Assembly (NCBI RefSeq): GCF_030035675.1
Contig: NC_084485.1
Location: forward strand, 92,958,838 to 93,022,837
DNA length: 64,000 bases
Direction of reading: 5' to 3'
Origin: Rhineura floridana
Taxonomy: Eukaryota > Chordata > Lepidosauria > Squamata > Rhineuridae
The translations under genes and the position numbers were made by a program. Of the stretch, positions 44,144-55,753 are shown piece after piece. The notes below the pieces were generated by a model. That model was given only the letters and a program-made list of their open reading frames with translations. It was not told the origin of the DNA and made no database searches. How positions within the stretch are numbered: the first letter of the stretch is position 1; each line of letters opens with the position of its first letter.

Positions 44144-44272
44144 CTCCAAGCAACTGTGGTTGATGCTTAATGTATCATGCTTAATGACATCACTAGGGCC
44201 CGGCCCATGATATCACTAGGGCCTGCCTCTATAATCACAGGGTTTGGGTTGCTTCTGACCTGGCAATGCTAG

Positions 44273-44459
44273 TCCTGAGACACATAAGGCTTTATAGGTC
44301 AAAACCAGCACTTTGAATTGAGCCTGGAAGCTAATTGGTAGCCAGTGCAGTTGTGTCAGAATAGGCATTATATGTTCTGACTGTCCTTTCCCAGTTGACA
44401 ATCAGGCTAACAAATTCTGCACCAGTTGCAGTTTCTGAGCCGTCTTCAAAGGCTACTTT
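44273..44459 (-). repeat. Old L2 LINE fragment
   Basis: On the minus strand the peptide LHWLPISFQAQFKVLVLTYK is the L2 ORF2 C-terminal block. It is cut by the younger L2 that follows. Confidence 0.75.
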
Positions 44460-45412
44460 AAATAGTTGGCGGCTAGTTCCTGCATTGTTTCTTCCTAACA
44501 ATAATAAGACTGAGATGCTGTTGGTGGATGGTTTTTCCAATCAGATGGTGGATACATATCCTGTCCTGGATGGGGTTACACTCCCCCTAAAGGAACAGGT
44601 TCGTAGTCTGGGAGTCGTTCTAGACTCTTCCCTGTCACTTGAGGCTCATGTAGCCTCGGTGGCACGGAATGCGTTCTACCAACTTCGATTGGTAGCCCAG
44701 CTACATCCCTACCTGAGTAAGGAGGATCTTACATCAGTAGTACATGCTCTGGTAACCTCACGTTTGGATTACTGTAATGCGCTCTACGTAGGGCTACCTC
44801 TGAAGACGGTTCGGAAGCTACAGCTGGTGCAAAATGCGGCGGCCAGATTGCTAACAAGAACGAAGCGGTCTGACCATATAACACCTGTTTTGGCCCGCTT
44901 GCACTGGCTTCCAATACGCTTCCGGGCCAAATTCAAAGTGTTGGTATTAACCTATAAAGCCTTATACGGTGCGGGACCTCGATATCTGTCGGAACGCCTC
45001 TCCCGCTATGAACCGGCTCGTACACTACGGTCTGCTACGAAGGCCCTCCTCCGGGTCCCGATTCATAGGGAGGCCCGGAGGGCAGTGACAAGATCAAGGG
45101 CCTTCTCAGTGGTGGCCCCCGAACTATGGAATAGTCTCCCCGAGGAGGTTCGCCTGGCGCCGACACTATCATCCTTTCGGCGCCAGGTTAAAACCTTTCT
45201 CTATTCCGAGGCATTTTAATTTTTTGTTAATGATTGTAATGTTTGTAATTTGATTTTAGCCTTTGCTGTTTTTAGATTGTGAAATTTGATTTTAGACTGA
45301 TGTTTTTGTATTATATTGTATTTTATTGTATCTATGTTCACCGCCCAGAGAGCTATTGCTAGTCGGGCGGTATATAAGTTTTAAAAATAAATAAATAAAT
45401 AAATAAAATAAC
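44460..45412 (+). mobile_element. L2-type LINE 3' part with a long open frame
   Basis: The frame is open to a stop at 45217-45219 and encodes the region after the reverse transcriptase, with LDYCNALYVGLP, LVQNAAARLLTRTKRSDHIT and LHWLPIRFRAKFKVLVLTYK in order. The 3' UTR ends CGGGCGGTATATAAG followed by AAAT repeats. The endonuclease and catalytic RT region are missing (5'-truncated). The intact frame means that this is the youngest L2 here. Confidence 0.85.
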
Positions 45413-45469
45413 ACCTTTGGGAGAAATAAAAACATCCATGTGTGCATAGATGCCTTGGATGTTTAGTTA

Positions 45470-46920
45470 TTATGTATTTAATAAAATTTATATACAGTTT
45501 GATTGTAAAAAAAAATCTAAGCTGTTTACAAAAGATATTAAAATGATATATCTGGATGAAATGGAAATGGACTGCATTCAAGTTGATCCCCACTTATGGC
45601 TACCCCATGAATATGGTTTTCATGGTAAGCAGTATTCAGAGGGGGCTTGCTTTGAGGCTGAGAGGCAGTGACTGGCCCAAGGTCACCCAGTGATCTTCAT
45701 GGTTGTATGGGAATTTGAGCCCTGGTCTCCCAGGTTGTAGTCCAGCACCTTAACCATTATAGCACACTGTCTCTCTATCTGGATAGGCTTGCCTAAACAA
45801 AAAAGTTTCAGCAGGTGCTGAAACGAATACAAGTGAAGTTGTCTGTCTGGTGTCAATAGGCAGGGAGTACCAAAGAGTAGGTGCTGGCACATTAAAAGAA
45901 CAATTTCTTACAAGTGTGTGATGAGTATTATGTGGCACCTGTAACAGTTCCACAGATCGAAGCACTCTAGTGGGCATATATGGGGTAAGGCGGAGCCTCA
46001 AGTAAACTGGTTCCAAGCTGCAGTTAAGGGCTTTATATGCCAGTAGTAACACTTTGAACTTGGCCCGGTAACAAATCAGCAACCAGTGCAGATCCCTGAG
46101 CAGAGGTGTTATATGCTGACAGGGTCTCACTCCTCTCAGAAATCTGGCTTCAGTGTTCTGCGCCAACTGCAGTGTCTAGATCAAGGTTAAGGGAAGCCCC
46201 ACATAGAGTGCATTGCAGGAATCTAGTCTTGAAGTCACCAATGCTTGAACTACTGTGGTCAGGATCTCCCAGTCAGAACAGTCATAGTTGTCTTATCAGG
46301 CACAGTTATATCCAGAAGCACCCCCAGACTGCGTACCTGTTACTTCAAGGGGAATGCAACCCCATGGACAGGGAATTGATCAATTTCTCAGACAGGAGAA
46401 CCACTCACTCACAGTGCCTTCATCTTGCCAGGATTCAACCTCAGCTTATTTTCCTTCATCCATCCCACCACTGCACCCAGGCATTGGTTCAGGGACCACA
46501 CAGGGAATCTCCTGATTCGGATGTGATGGAGACGTAGAGCTGCGTGTCATCAGCATACTGATGACACCTTGCCTCAAAACTCCTTATGACCACTCCCCGC
46601 AGCTTCATATACATATTAATATCATTGGGGATAAGATGGTACCCTGCGGGCCCCACAGCAGAACTTCCAGGGAGCCGAAAAACAATCGCCCATTACTACT
46701 GTCTGGACTCAGTTCTGTAGGTAAGACTGGAACCATCATAACATGATGCTCCCAATTCCCATTCCACAGAACCGGTCCAGGAGGATACTGTGGTCAGTAG
46801 TATCAACAGCCGCCAAGAGATTGAGAAGCAGGAGCTGCTGAGAGATCGAGAAGCTTGTCCCGCTCTCTATAAAGGTCATCCATCAGGGCAACCAAGACTG
46901 ACCAGGCCTGATTGGAACAG
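45470..46920 (-). mobile_element. Old L2-type LINE fragment, split by a SINE
   Basis: On the minus strand HQYADDTQL, the RT catalytic block, lies at about 46530-46560, and the ITPLLRDLHWLLICYRAKFK block at about 46100-46040, followed by the 3' UTR to about 45470. Frameshifts are present. A Sauria-type SINE interrupts the 3' part. Confidence 0.8.
45562..45776 (-). repeat. Sauria-type SINE inserted in L2
   Basis: On the minus strand a head with GTTAAGGTGCTGGACTACAA and a body with CACTGGGTGACCTTGGGCC lead to the CGACTTGAAGGC-like tail (decayed: ATCAACTTGAATGCAG). L2 sequence continues on both sides. Confidence 0.82.
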
Positions 46921-47760
46921 ATCTAAATAAGTTGTTAAACCTTTACTTTTAACTGCTAAAGGTTTGATTAAATGTAAGTAACAGTGGTTATCAGATAGCT
47001 AGTGTGGTGATATTTTATCTATCTATTTATTTAGCTGTATCATGTCCCCTCCCCCTTACTTGCCTTCTTTCCAAACTGAAAAGCCCCAAATGTCAGAGTA
47101 CTCCAGGGTGCTTCTGTCCAATTTCAGTAAAATTCCAGGAAAACATAGGCCCCAGCTACTTCTCCAAAACCACCTCTGCAGTCTCTGGCCAATCAAATAC
47201 GTTTGAAGATTTGGTTCCATTTTGTGATGCAGTGGTAGTTAAATTAATCAGACTCATCTTAAAAAGATTAAAACTGGTCATTAAACTGGTTATAGACAAC
47301 ATTTTAAAGACATTCTTCTCCTTTTCTTATGATACATGCCATGGGTTTCTATAGTTAGGTAATATTTTCTTCATTCTGTATAAAGATTGTTGTAGGAATT
47401 TGCCCAGTGCAATAAAACAAAGAGAAAACAGTCATCATATTTAAAAAATAAATATGTACACTTACAGCTTTTTCACATCTCTGTTCATAATTTGATGGCT
47501 GAATCAAGTGACCACTTGCATGTGTGAATGAATCATCAATGACAGGGCTAATAGAATGGCCTGTTGTTAATGAGCTCAATTTGGGGGACAAATCTGTGTA
47601 CATGGTGAAGGCGAACACCTCAAAAACTGTGTACTGGAATGGAAGAAAAATGGTCAAGTAGCTCCGGCTCATGACTGAAGTAGGCTTGAATGAGGGCAGA
47701 ATTTTCTTTTCTGTCTACGGTGTGAAAAGCAGAAATGCTGACAAAGTTGAGCTAAGACAA
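46921..47760. other. Intergenic sequence
   Basis: No gene or clear repeat is recognised. Confidence 0.4.
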
Positions 47761-48185
47761 TAGGGCCAGTGCCAGCAGCCGACCAGGTAGGACCCTGGCT
47801 GAGGGCCCCTCCTTAGGGTGGGACAGTGAAGCTCCTGCTCATTGATCCGCAACAATGTCAGATTGCAGGACTCAGCAACCTGATACTTCCATGGATTGCA
47901 AAGAGAGCTCCCAGTAACAGCCCCCCGATACAGGTGCCTGCCCGACCTACCTGTCTGCCATCACCCAAGGCATTGATGCCCCTGCCGCCTTCTTGGGTGA
48001 TGGTTGGTGTGTGTATGCAGTGTGCTGGGTAGTCATACTGACACTGATGCGACAGGTAGGTAGGACAGGCAGACTTATTTAAGTTCCCCCCTGCATGTAT
48101 TGGGCAGGGGCATTCGCCCTTCCAGCACTGAGGTCCCGGGGTAGGCTAGTGCCCAAGGGCCCAGTCATGCCTGGCGCTGGCCTGG
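47761..48185. mobile_element. hAT-type element related to the 43.6-kb hairpin
   Basis: The ends TAGGGCCAGTGCCAG and CTGGCGCTGGCCTGG are inverted. The flanks TAAGACAA (47753-47760) and TAAGACAG (48186-48193) are an 8-bp duplication with one mismatch. The GGGCCAG end is shared with 43628-44143. Confidence 0.85.
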
Positions 48186-49021
48186 TAAGACAGTACTCTA
48201 GTGTGTAGAAGATTTGTTACTCCCTGTAGCTAACAACGCTGGGTGACCTTCATGAGTCTCTCTTTGCCCTAATAAGGCTTGGGATCTTGCCAACCCTTAA
48301 AACAATGGAAAACTGTTTCTGCAAATGTTTTGTCCCATAACCTGTCATTTACCAATACAGAACTGAATTTTTAGTGAGAAAAAGTGAGGCCAAAGGAAAG
48401 GACAGATCAGAATGCAGAATACATAGAATGTCAAGGAGGATCAGAAAGAGAGAACTCACTTCTTTCCTTATTTTTTTTTATGGTTTGGCTCCAAGTTTTG
48501 TTAAAAGATTTTTGTTTTTTTCTGAGGCTTTTGGAGGCCAGGTTGCCTTTTTTGCCTTCTCTTTGAGAGAAGGGTTTTTTTTGCTTTCATGCCCCACTTC
48601 AATTTTTGAAGCTGCTTTTGGCCATTTTCTCTGAGCCAGTCTTTTTGGACCTGGATATTTGGCTCATGAACAGTTTTGAATAGATGCATTTTTAACAGGC
48701 TTTTATTTTCCCTAACATTATTTTTATTTTACTTTTTTTTGTTCCTTGGCGAGATTCAGACTTCACTATTACAGTCTCTTCTCTAAAATTTCCCCTCTAT
48801 TTTTACCTGAACTTACTTCTCATTTGGATCACTGTGGATCCTATACACTTGATCGTGGATTCATCTTTTTCACCTTTCCCCCACATCTACTGAAGCCAGT
48901 TCCTTGGATCCATACCTATGATTCCTTTCTCTCTTTAATCTTTGTAAGACTGGGAATTTAGTAACCTTTTAACTGGTTTGGACTGATGGAACTTAGGAAG
49001 ATGCAATTTAGAGCTAAAAAA
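48186..49021. other. Intergenic sequence
   Basis: AT- and T-rich, with no gene recognised. Confidence 0.4.
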
Positions 49022-49189
49022 TGTAAATGTACTGCCTTCGTCGATTCCGATTTATGGCGACCCTATGAATAGGGTTTTCATGAGGCTGAGAAGCAGTGAC
49101 TGGCCCAAGGTCACCCAGTGAGCTCCATGGCTATGTGGGGATTCGAACCCTGGTCCAACACCTTAACCACTACACCACACTGGCTCTCA
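49022..49189 (-). repeat. Sauria-type SINE, internally shortened
   Basis: The head GTGTAGTGGTTAAGGTGTTG and B box GGTTCGAATCC are well kept. Part of the body is missing compared with 8540-8755. The Bov-B-like tail (CGCCATAAATCGGAATCGAC) is present. Confidence 0.85.
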
Positions 49190-50550
49190 ATTTAGGGCTT
49201 AGTAATATAATAATAATTTCTGTGCTTTGATTTAAATAAATCTTTTCCTATTTATTTTATTTTTGGTCTGACTCTAGTTCCATTTTGATTACCACCACTA
49301 GCTCACTGGAGCAAGCTGAATGTAGCACTATTTAAGAACCTCCTTCACATATTAGGGTGCAATCCAACTGCTATTTATGCTGAGCTGAGGAGATTTGGAC
49401 ATGGCAGACCCCTGGGTTGAGCTGGCTGGGTCAAGGCTCAGCTGGGCTACTCTGGCAGAAGCCCTGGCTCAGCCGTGGCAGAGCTGGGACCCAGCCACCT
49501 CAGCCAGGAGTTCACTGGGGAAGCCCTGCCTGGCAGAAGGGGAGCTAGCTGAAGCCGCAGGAAGGGCCAAAAAAGGGGCATTCCAGGGGTGTGTTGGAGG
49601 AGGAACTGAGGGGTATGTAGGCCACATCCAACCTATGTTCAGAGTGCTCCTGCAGGCCTGGATCCAGGCCAAAGTTACACCAGGAAAAAGGTAGTTCTAA
49701 GAAAATAATTGCAATGGAAATCAATAGAGAGCACTTACTCCCCAATAGGGGTATTTCTGAGAGCAGGCTTTTACTTTCTGCCCCCTCTGTGCAGCTCCAG
49801 GCTAAACGGGCATTCAGCCAGCCTGGAGGATTCTGAATGGTAGTTGGATGCCATGGGCTTTCCCGCTGCCTCCTCTTGCACCAGTTTCCCCTGAGTTGGA
49901 TTGCTCTACCCATTCTTATCGCCTTATATACAACCCTTTCTAATTTAGTCTATTCATATATTCAATAATAGGCAAAAAAACAGTGCAGTTTAAGAACATA
50001 CCTATAGCCCACAGATATTTCTATCAAACTTTAAAAAGCAGGGAAATTGGGCAGCTATAGTGAATGCACCAGGGGAGCAGGAGACCTGAACTCCTCTCTG
50101 AGATATTGTACTGCCCTACAAATTTGTCAAAATGCAAACACCATTTGGGTTGGTCTTTCACAGTCCAATCCACTTCCTGTGTAGCTTGGAAGAATTTGGT
50201 AACATGGCTGATTTTTAATGAATTTCAACAGATTAGGAGAAATCTGACAGAAAAAAGTGCAAAAGGGCTCTGGGTTTATTTTCTCTCTCTTTAGACTTTG
50301 AACTCTCTATCCTCTCTGACTGTTTTGTGTATCACCATGAAAATTTAGAGGGTTGTTAAGCAACTGTTTCTGAGTTCAGAACTATAACTTTTGTAAGGTT
50401 TTATTTTGAAATGAGCTTATGGGAAGCATCAGAATGGCATGGGGGGTATTTTCAATTTAACATTGCGGAATGTGAAAAATCCACACTGGCTGTAGTATAC
50501 AGCTATTCTTGTGGCTGTATAATTCAGCTGTAAATCACTAATGCCCATTA
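49190..50550. other. Intergenic sequence with a possible 560-bp MITE
   Basis: About 49351-49909 is bounded by AGGGTGCAATCCAACTG and an inverted GAGTTGGATTGCTCTACCC. No target duplication is evident. The remainder shows no gene. Confidence 0.45.
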
Positions 50551-50758
50551 CAGTAGGGCCCCGCTTATATGGCGGGTTCTGTTCCGGACCACTGCTATAA
50601 AGTGGAAATCGCCATAAGGCGGAACCCCATTAACTTTAATGGGGCGCGTCACGCAAAAATGACGCAAAAGCTGCAAAATCGGCTTTTAAAGAGGGGAGGA
50701 AAGCCGCCGCATTAGTGGAACGCCAGGAAGCGGAGCGCCGGTAAGTGGGGCCCTACTG
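50551..50758. mobile_element. Tigger/pogo-type MITE
   Basis: CAGTAGGGCCCCGCTTA and TAAGTGGGGCCCTACTG are 17-base inverted repeats flanked by TA on both sides (50549-50550 and 50759-50760), the Tc1/mariner-type target duplication. The 208-base interior does not code. Confidence 0.88.
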
Positions 50759-50770
50759 TATATCTCTCGC

Positions 50771-51323
50771 TGTCAGGTCCAGGATGAGACTGAGGAACCA
50801 GACCAGTGGGTGAAAGCAATTCAGTTTTTATTAGAGTGACATCCACACAAACGCTGCGCCTTCTCATAAAGCGCCACTGACTTACAGATCCTGCGACATG
50901 GAAAGATAGTTGACAAGAGCGAAGTGCACTTTCCCGCCCAACTCTTAAGTAGGACCCAAACGGGCGCGAAGCCTTTCACTCCGCCTCAATCCCCCCTCAG
51001 GGGCCACCTGTCTCCCCCTCCCCCTTTCTTGTCTCTTCACTCGTCGTGGAGTACGCGGTGAGGGGGGAAGCGCCGGGACCTCCCCTTCTGAAGATTCCGA
51101 CTCCGGTATGGGCGTAAGGGGAGGTCCGGGCGGAGGGGGAGGCGTGTGAACTTTCAAGGTTGGCTCCGAGACTCTGGCGCTCCCAGGATCTCTGTTGCTG
51201 GGCAACCCTATCTCTGGACATTCCTCTCCTTCTCCTTCTCCTTCGCTCAAGTCTGACAGGGGGCTCCCCTCCCCCTCATCTTCTGACTCTAAATCCCTGG
51301 GACCCCAATTCCACGTCCCGACA
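50771..51323 (-). mobile_element. Probable solo LTR
   Basis: On the minus strand it begins TGTCGGGACGTGG and ends GGACCTGACA, with AATAAAAACT about 70 bases before the end as a poly(A) signal. No internal region adjoins. The 5-base flanks agree only partly. A fossil whose family is not identified. Confidence 0.55.
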
Positions 51324-52447
51324 CTCCTTTACACATATACAGAACACATAAGAGGGGATCAGTATTGTACCCACCCACTCTGCCCCTAATTTCCATGTGT
51401 TTAGTGAAAGTGACATTTTAGTTATTATTTATCTGCCTCTGTTTTAGGTTCTTTTTATATTGATATATTATACTTTCAACTTGCAACCAACTCTGACATT
51501 TCTTGCAGTGAAGAACGGGACAGAAATGGTTTTGACAAATAAATAAAAGCATGAAATTGGTCTCTATGTATGTACAGCAATGATCCTGTGTGATCATGGT
51601 TCCCAATTTATATAAAGCTTTGGACAAATAAGTACTGTGCAGTATAGAGCAGTTTGTTGATTATACAGCTTGCCTAGTAACACAATGAAAATCTTGCTTG
51701 GCTATTTGGAAGAAGTTTTTAAGGAACCACAAGTTACTTTGGAATATATTAACTGTGGTTAAAAAGAAAAAAAAAGTTGCCAGTAAATTTTATTTATTTA
51801 TTTATGTTTATTTATTACATTTATATACCACCCCATAGCTGAAGCTCTCTGGGCGATTTACAGCAATTAAAAACATTAAAAACAAATATACAAAATTTAA
51901 AACACAATTTTAAAAAATTTAAAACACAATTTAAAAATTTTTTTAAACAATTTAAAAACACATGCTGAAATGCCTGGGAGAAGAGGAAAGTCTTGACCTG
52001 GCACCGAAAAGATAACAGTGTTGGCGCCAGGCACATCTCGTCATAAAAATCATTTCCTAATTTTGGGGCCACCACTGAGAAAGCTCTCTCCCTTGTTGTC
52101 ATTCTCCCAGCTTCCCTTGGAGTAGGCACCCGGAGGTATATCCATAATTGTCCAGCAGTAAAAAGAATGACTGACCAAGACCTGGAATATGGCAGAAATG
52201 GAAGAAAACAGCTGAAATAATATCTTTGCCTGAGAGATGATAAAAAATTATTGGAAAGTTCATGGTTGCCTTTTTTAGTTTATGAACAAGATATAACTCA
52301 AGACATACAACAGTGTCTTGTTTCTGTAAATGTATTATATGGAAAATAATAATAACAGGTTCAACTAAGTTTTACTCAGTAGACCCATTGAATTAATACA
52401 CCTAAATTGGTCATGTCTATTAAATTCAAAGAGTCTACTGAGCAGTG
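51324..52447. other. Intergenic sequence with an L2 fragment
   Basis: About 51790-52145 is an antisense L2 3' end (TTTATTTATTTATG, then CACCCCATAGCTGAAGC, then the GGCGCCAGGCACATCTC block). The rest shows no gene. Confidence 0.6.
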
Positions 52448-52537
52448 GATGGTTCATGACAGATTATATTGGAGGTCGCTGATTCATAGGGTCATATAAG
52501 TCGTAATCGACTTGAAGGCACATAACAACAAACAACA
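52448..52537 (+). mobile_element. Severely 5'-truncated Bov-B LINE with target duplication
   Basis: Ninety bases match the 3' end of the Bov-B copy at 60840-60930 (ATGGTTCATGACAGA, then CGACTTGAAGGCACATAACA and CAA repeats). ACTGAGCAGTG is present on both sides (52437-52447 and 52538-52548), an 11-bp target duplication. Confidence 0.9.
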
Positions 52538-52548
52538 ACTGAGCAGTG

Positions 52549-53608
52549 CTAGCATTAAAGACCACCCTTAATGATAAAGCATTGAGGATTATGTCTCATC
52601 CTGTCTCATTGGCAAAGAATAATATATTACATCTTGAAACAAATCATATTTTACATCACTTCCTAGAGACGCCTGGGGAGAAAGGGGAAATTATACAGTG
52701 TTAAATAGCTAATTTATACTGAAAAAGAAATTGAGGTCTGCAGGATGTCCCTTTAACTTCAACTATAGGTGTCAGAAATCCTGCAGGAAACAGAAAAGAC
52801 TGATACAGCCATTGCATCTCTAACAATATATACATGCATGCACATTTTCAGTTGAAACTGAAACTGTGGCCCTACAGATGTTGTTGGATTCAAATTTTTA
52901 TCAGCCCCAGCCAGCATGGCCGGTAGTCAGGGATGACAGGAGCTGTTGTCCAGCAACATGAGCAGGGCCGCAGGTTCTCCATGTATAAAATGTAAACATG
53001 TGAAGCAAGCCGGTTTTTAATTAACCAAATGTCAAATCTAGTTGAAACAGCACCAGGTAGGGCCAACCAGATAACATACTCTGCCACTTGATTCCCAATT
53101 CTAGTAAAACCTCAGGCTCCCTCTTCAAACAGTACTACCTCAGTGAATCCCCCTTCCCAAGATGTCCTATTAAAGCAAAAACTGAGCAACTTGCTATTTA
53201 AGTAAGTCTGTCTTTCTTGCAGAACTACTAGAAAACTGAGTTCCTTGTCTTCTGTTCGCAATTGCCTGTAGTCCTTAAACCAAAGGCTCCGCCTTCCTGA
53301 AAGAGAAACAAAATCAGCAAGCTTTGCAGTGTCTTGGAACACTGTGACCTTTTAAGAAACTAACAGTAAAACAAAGTTTTTCAGTGACCACATAGTTTTA
53401 GAATGCAATCCAAAACAAAAAAGCAAAAAGGCAACTGAAGAGCACTCTCTTGAAGTTATCTACAGGAATTCTTCTGAAGTTGTGTTGAATTCTGGAGGTT
53501 AGCAGGGAGTACCAACCCAGTCCTTTTTTTTTTTCTTGAAGCAGAATTTCTCCCTTTCTCCATGGTAGGCCCCAGGCTTACTTGCTATGTTGTAGCCTTT
53601 TTTTGCAG
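52549..53608. other. Region upstream of the DM-domain gene
   Basis: About 52868-52985 is a palindromic hAT-type MITE (TGGCCCTACAGATGTTG and the inverted CAACATGAGCAGGGCC). The last bases CCTTTTTTTGCAG (ending 53608) are a strong splice acceptor, so a 5' UTR exon may lie upstream, but no promoter was identified. Confidence 0.5.
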
Positions 53609-53680
53609 GCCATAACAGCAGATTTAGACCCTGGTTTAGTACTTTCAGCTTTGGTGTGGGACTATAGACAGTTGCCTGCC

Positions 53681-54107
53681 ATGGAGGCCCAAGACATAGC
53701 TCAATCTCTCAGGGCCCCTAAATGCTCACGCTGCCGGAACCATGGCTTTGTGGTGCCGGTGAAGGGCCATGCAGGCCACTGCCGCTGGAAGCAGTGCCCG
53801 TGTGAGAAATGTGCTCTCATTACTGAACGCCAGAAGATCATGGCTGCACAGAAGGCCTTGAAGAGACAGGGACCAGACTCCCCACCCGGGGAAATAATGC
53901 CACCTACTCAGTGCAGCCCCAGTGATGAACAAGTGGCAACCACATCTGGCAGTAGAAAGGGCTCAAGACTGAATACTTCAGTTCCCCACCCTCAGGGGTC
54001 TGTTGTGCATGAAGGAGCCAAGGTGTCTTCAGCAATTAACCACTGTGCCAGAACAGGGACCAGCCGGACACCACCCAAACCCAGCTCTCCCACCTTCATA
54101 GATTTAG
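53681..54107 (+). CDS. DMRTB1: DMRTB1 (DMRT6), first coding exon with DM domain
   Basis: The ATG at 53681 has a strong Kozak context (GCCATGG). Residues 14-63 form a DM domain, with zinc ligands C15, C18, H21, H30, C34, C39, C41 and C44 and the recognition-helix region [17 protein letters not shown] proteins bind the DNA minor groove and control sex determination and germ-cell fate; DMRTB1 acts in spermatogonia at the mitosis-meiosis switch in mammals. VPVKGHAG and CRWKQC fit DMRTB1 better than DMRT1, which has SPLKGHKRFC there. A Ser/Thr/Pro-rich linker follows. The exon ends GATTTAG|GTATGT in phase 1. The acceptor at 53608 suggests that this is the second exon, with 72 bases of 5' UTR. DMRTC2 was considered and fits worse. 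Confidence 0.85.
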
Positions 54108-55753
54108 GTATGTGGCCCAGCTACCGTTTTGCTTCAAAGTTCATACAATTATGATTATGTGTTCATGGCCATTATTTCTCTTGTATGTATGCACCTAAAT
54201 GTTCTACCTGCTCTGGAGCTCATTCATTTCTGTTTTCTCTTGTTGAGGTTTGGTAGTGGTGTTGAATTTCTTCTTCCCTGAAAAGGTAGTATGGATTTAT
54301 GTATTCTTTGCACTTTTCATATTCTGCTTGAGGACTTTGTAGCTGCAGTAATTCAGTCTTGGAGGCTGCTTAGCCATGTTTCATTGTTGCAAAAAACCAA
54401 ATGTATGCATCCAGTCTTTGTTTAAGAGTGAAACGGGCATGCAGCATGCCCTGCACATCACTGAATTGCCAATATAGCAACAAGACTAACAGAAAGTATG
54501 GACTTTAAATACTGTAAGGTTTGGAGTATTTTACAGAAATCTTCAGCAAGGGGAATATATTACCACCAGTGCAAATAAATTGGGAAGTTATTCCTAGATT
54601 TTTTAGAACTGAGTGTATAAAGAATAAAATGGAAAAAGTAAGTCTGGGATTTTACTGTCATCTTTTGTGAAAATTTATTTTTGCAATAAAAGTGGTCATC
54701 ATATATGGTGTGATTTGACAAATATCTAGAGCAGCAGTGAATCTTGGAGGGGGAAAATAAAGTAAGATCTCATTTGAATATCTTTGCAAAAATCAAATTT
54801 TATAGTTGTACTTAAGATTGTTTTGGTCAACATTCTAATTATTGTGCTGTTGGATTTACAGGTTTAAAGTAACAACATGAAGTTTAGAAAATGTTAAATT
54901 TAGCAAGCTGATAACATTACTGCCTTAAATGAACAAGATATAAGTTAAAAATATTTCTCAAAAGCAAAATTGAAATGTTATATTTAAACTTACATTTTTC
55001 CTAATTTTGAATTTTAAAAAAAAGTTGGGACAGTTCTAAACAATATGTGGTTATCCCTCCATCCTTCTCTCTAGCTTTTTGAATGTACTATCTATGCTTT
55101 GTGCTGTCTATGATTATGGTTGCCATCTACTGGTTTGGCACTGAACTAAACATTATTAATGTCCTGTAATTTATCTTTGTAGTTTGACTTAGTATGCTTG
55201 TTTTCAAACACATCAGGGTTGTGTTTTGTTTTGTTTTAAAATATTGATAAATCTTTTATCCATAAGTGCTGCAAATTCTGAGGCCCTGGTAGTGTTTAAC
55301 TTTGTTTCAATACTGCATGATGGCAGTCTCTAGAATCTGTTAATCTGTGACTAACAAAGCATTCTCCAGCTGGGTGGGAGCCATTTATCCACAAGCATTT
55401 CTACATAATTGTAAGAACATTTAGATAACCCAACAAGGTAAGTAGGGTTCTTTCTCACAAACCTGGCAGACTGTCCCAGTGCAGTGAGAATTCCATGAGA
55501 ATGACACATGCAAATGTGACCTCTCCCATGTTTCAGTTGTTTAAGCATTCTCATAACTGCACAGAGCTGCTCATGAATGAGCAGCTCCCACATGGCTGGG
55601 AGAACATCTAAAGAGCACTTAGTCATGAGTGTTTGAATAGGTGAAACACAGCATTTTCAATGTACTAAAATTCTTAGTAATCATACATAGATTGTTTCTG
55701 ATGTTAGACTATGAAAACTACATATTCAGTCCAACCATTCTGTTTGTCTATAG
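54108..55753 (+). other. DMRTB1 intron
   Basis: 1.65 kb between GTATGT and TTGTCTATAG. AT-rich; no repeat or extra exon recognised. Confidence 0.7.

Larger units (their letters stand above)
35517..44272 (-). mobile_element. CTAGGG TIR composite element, right copy, inverted and interrupted
   Basis: The reverse complement aligns end to end with 22287-25713. The outer end is CTGGCAATGCTAG (44260-44272) and the inner end GTGAGGTTGCCCG (35517-35529), with TCCT on both sides (35513-35516 and 44273-44276). Removing the Gmr1-like element, the hairpin MITE and the hAT palindrome leaves about 3.57 kb, close to the 3.43 kb of the left copy. By eye the copies are roughly 80 percent alike where compared, so the family is old. 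Confidence 0.72.

Noticed and set aside
22287-44272. A 22-kb inverted segmental duplication around the SLC25A3-like gene
   Set aside because: Homology stops exactly at the CTAGGG inverted repeats in both arms and the flanking short repeats differ, so two insertions of one element explain it better.
50945-51250. Minus-strand 101-codon open frame rich in Pro, Glu and Arg
   Set aside because: It sits wholly inside the probable solo LTR, has no recognisable domain and no splice context.
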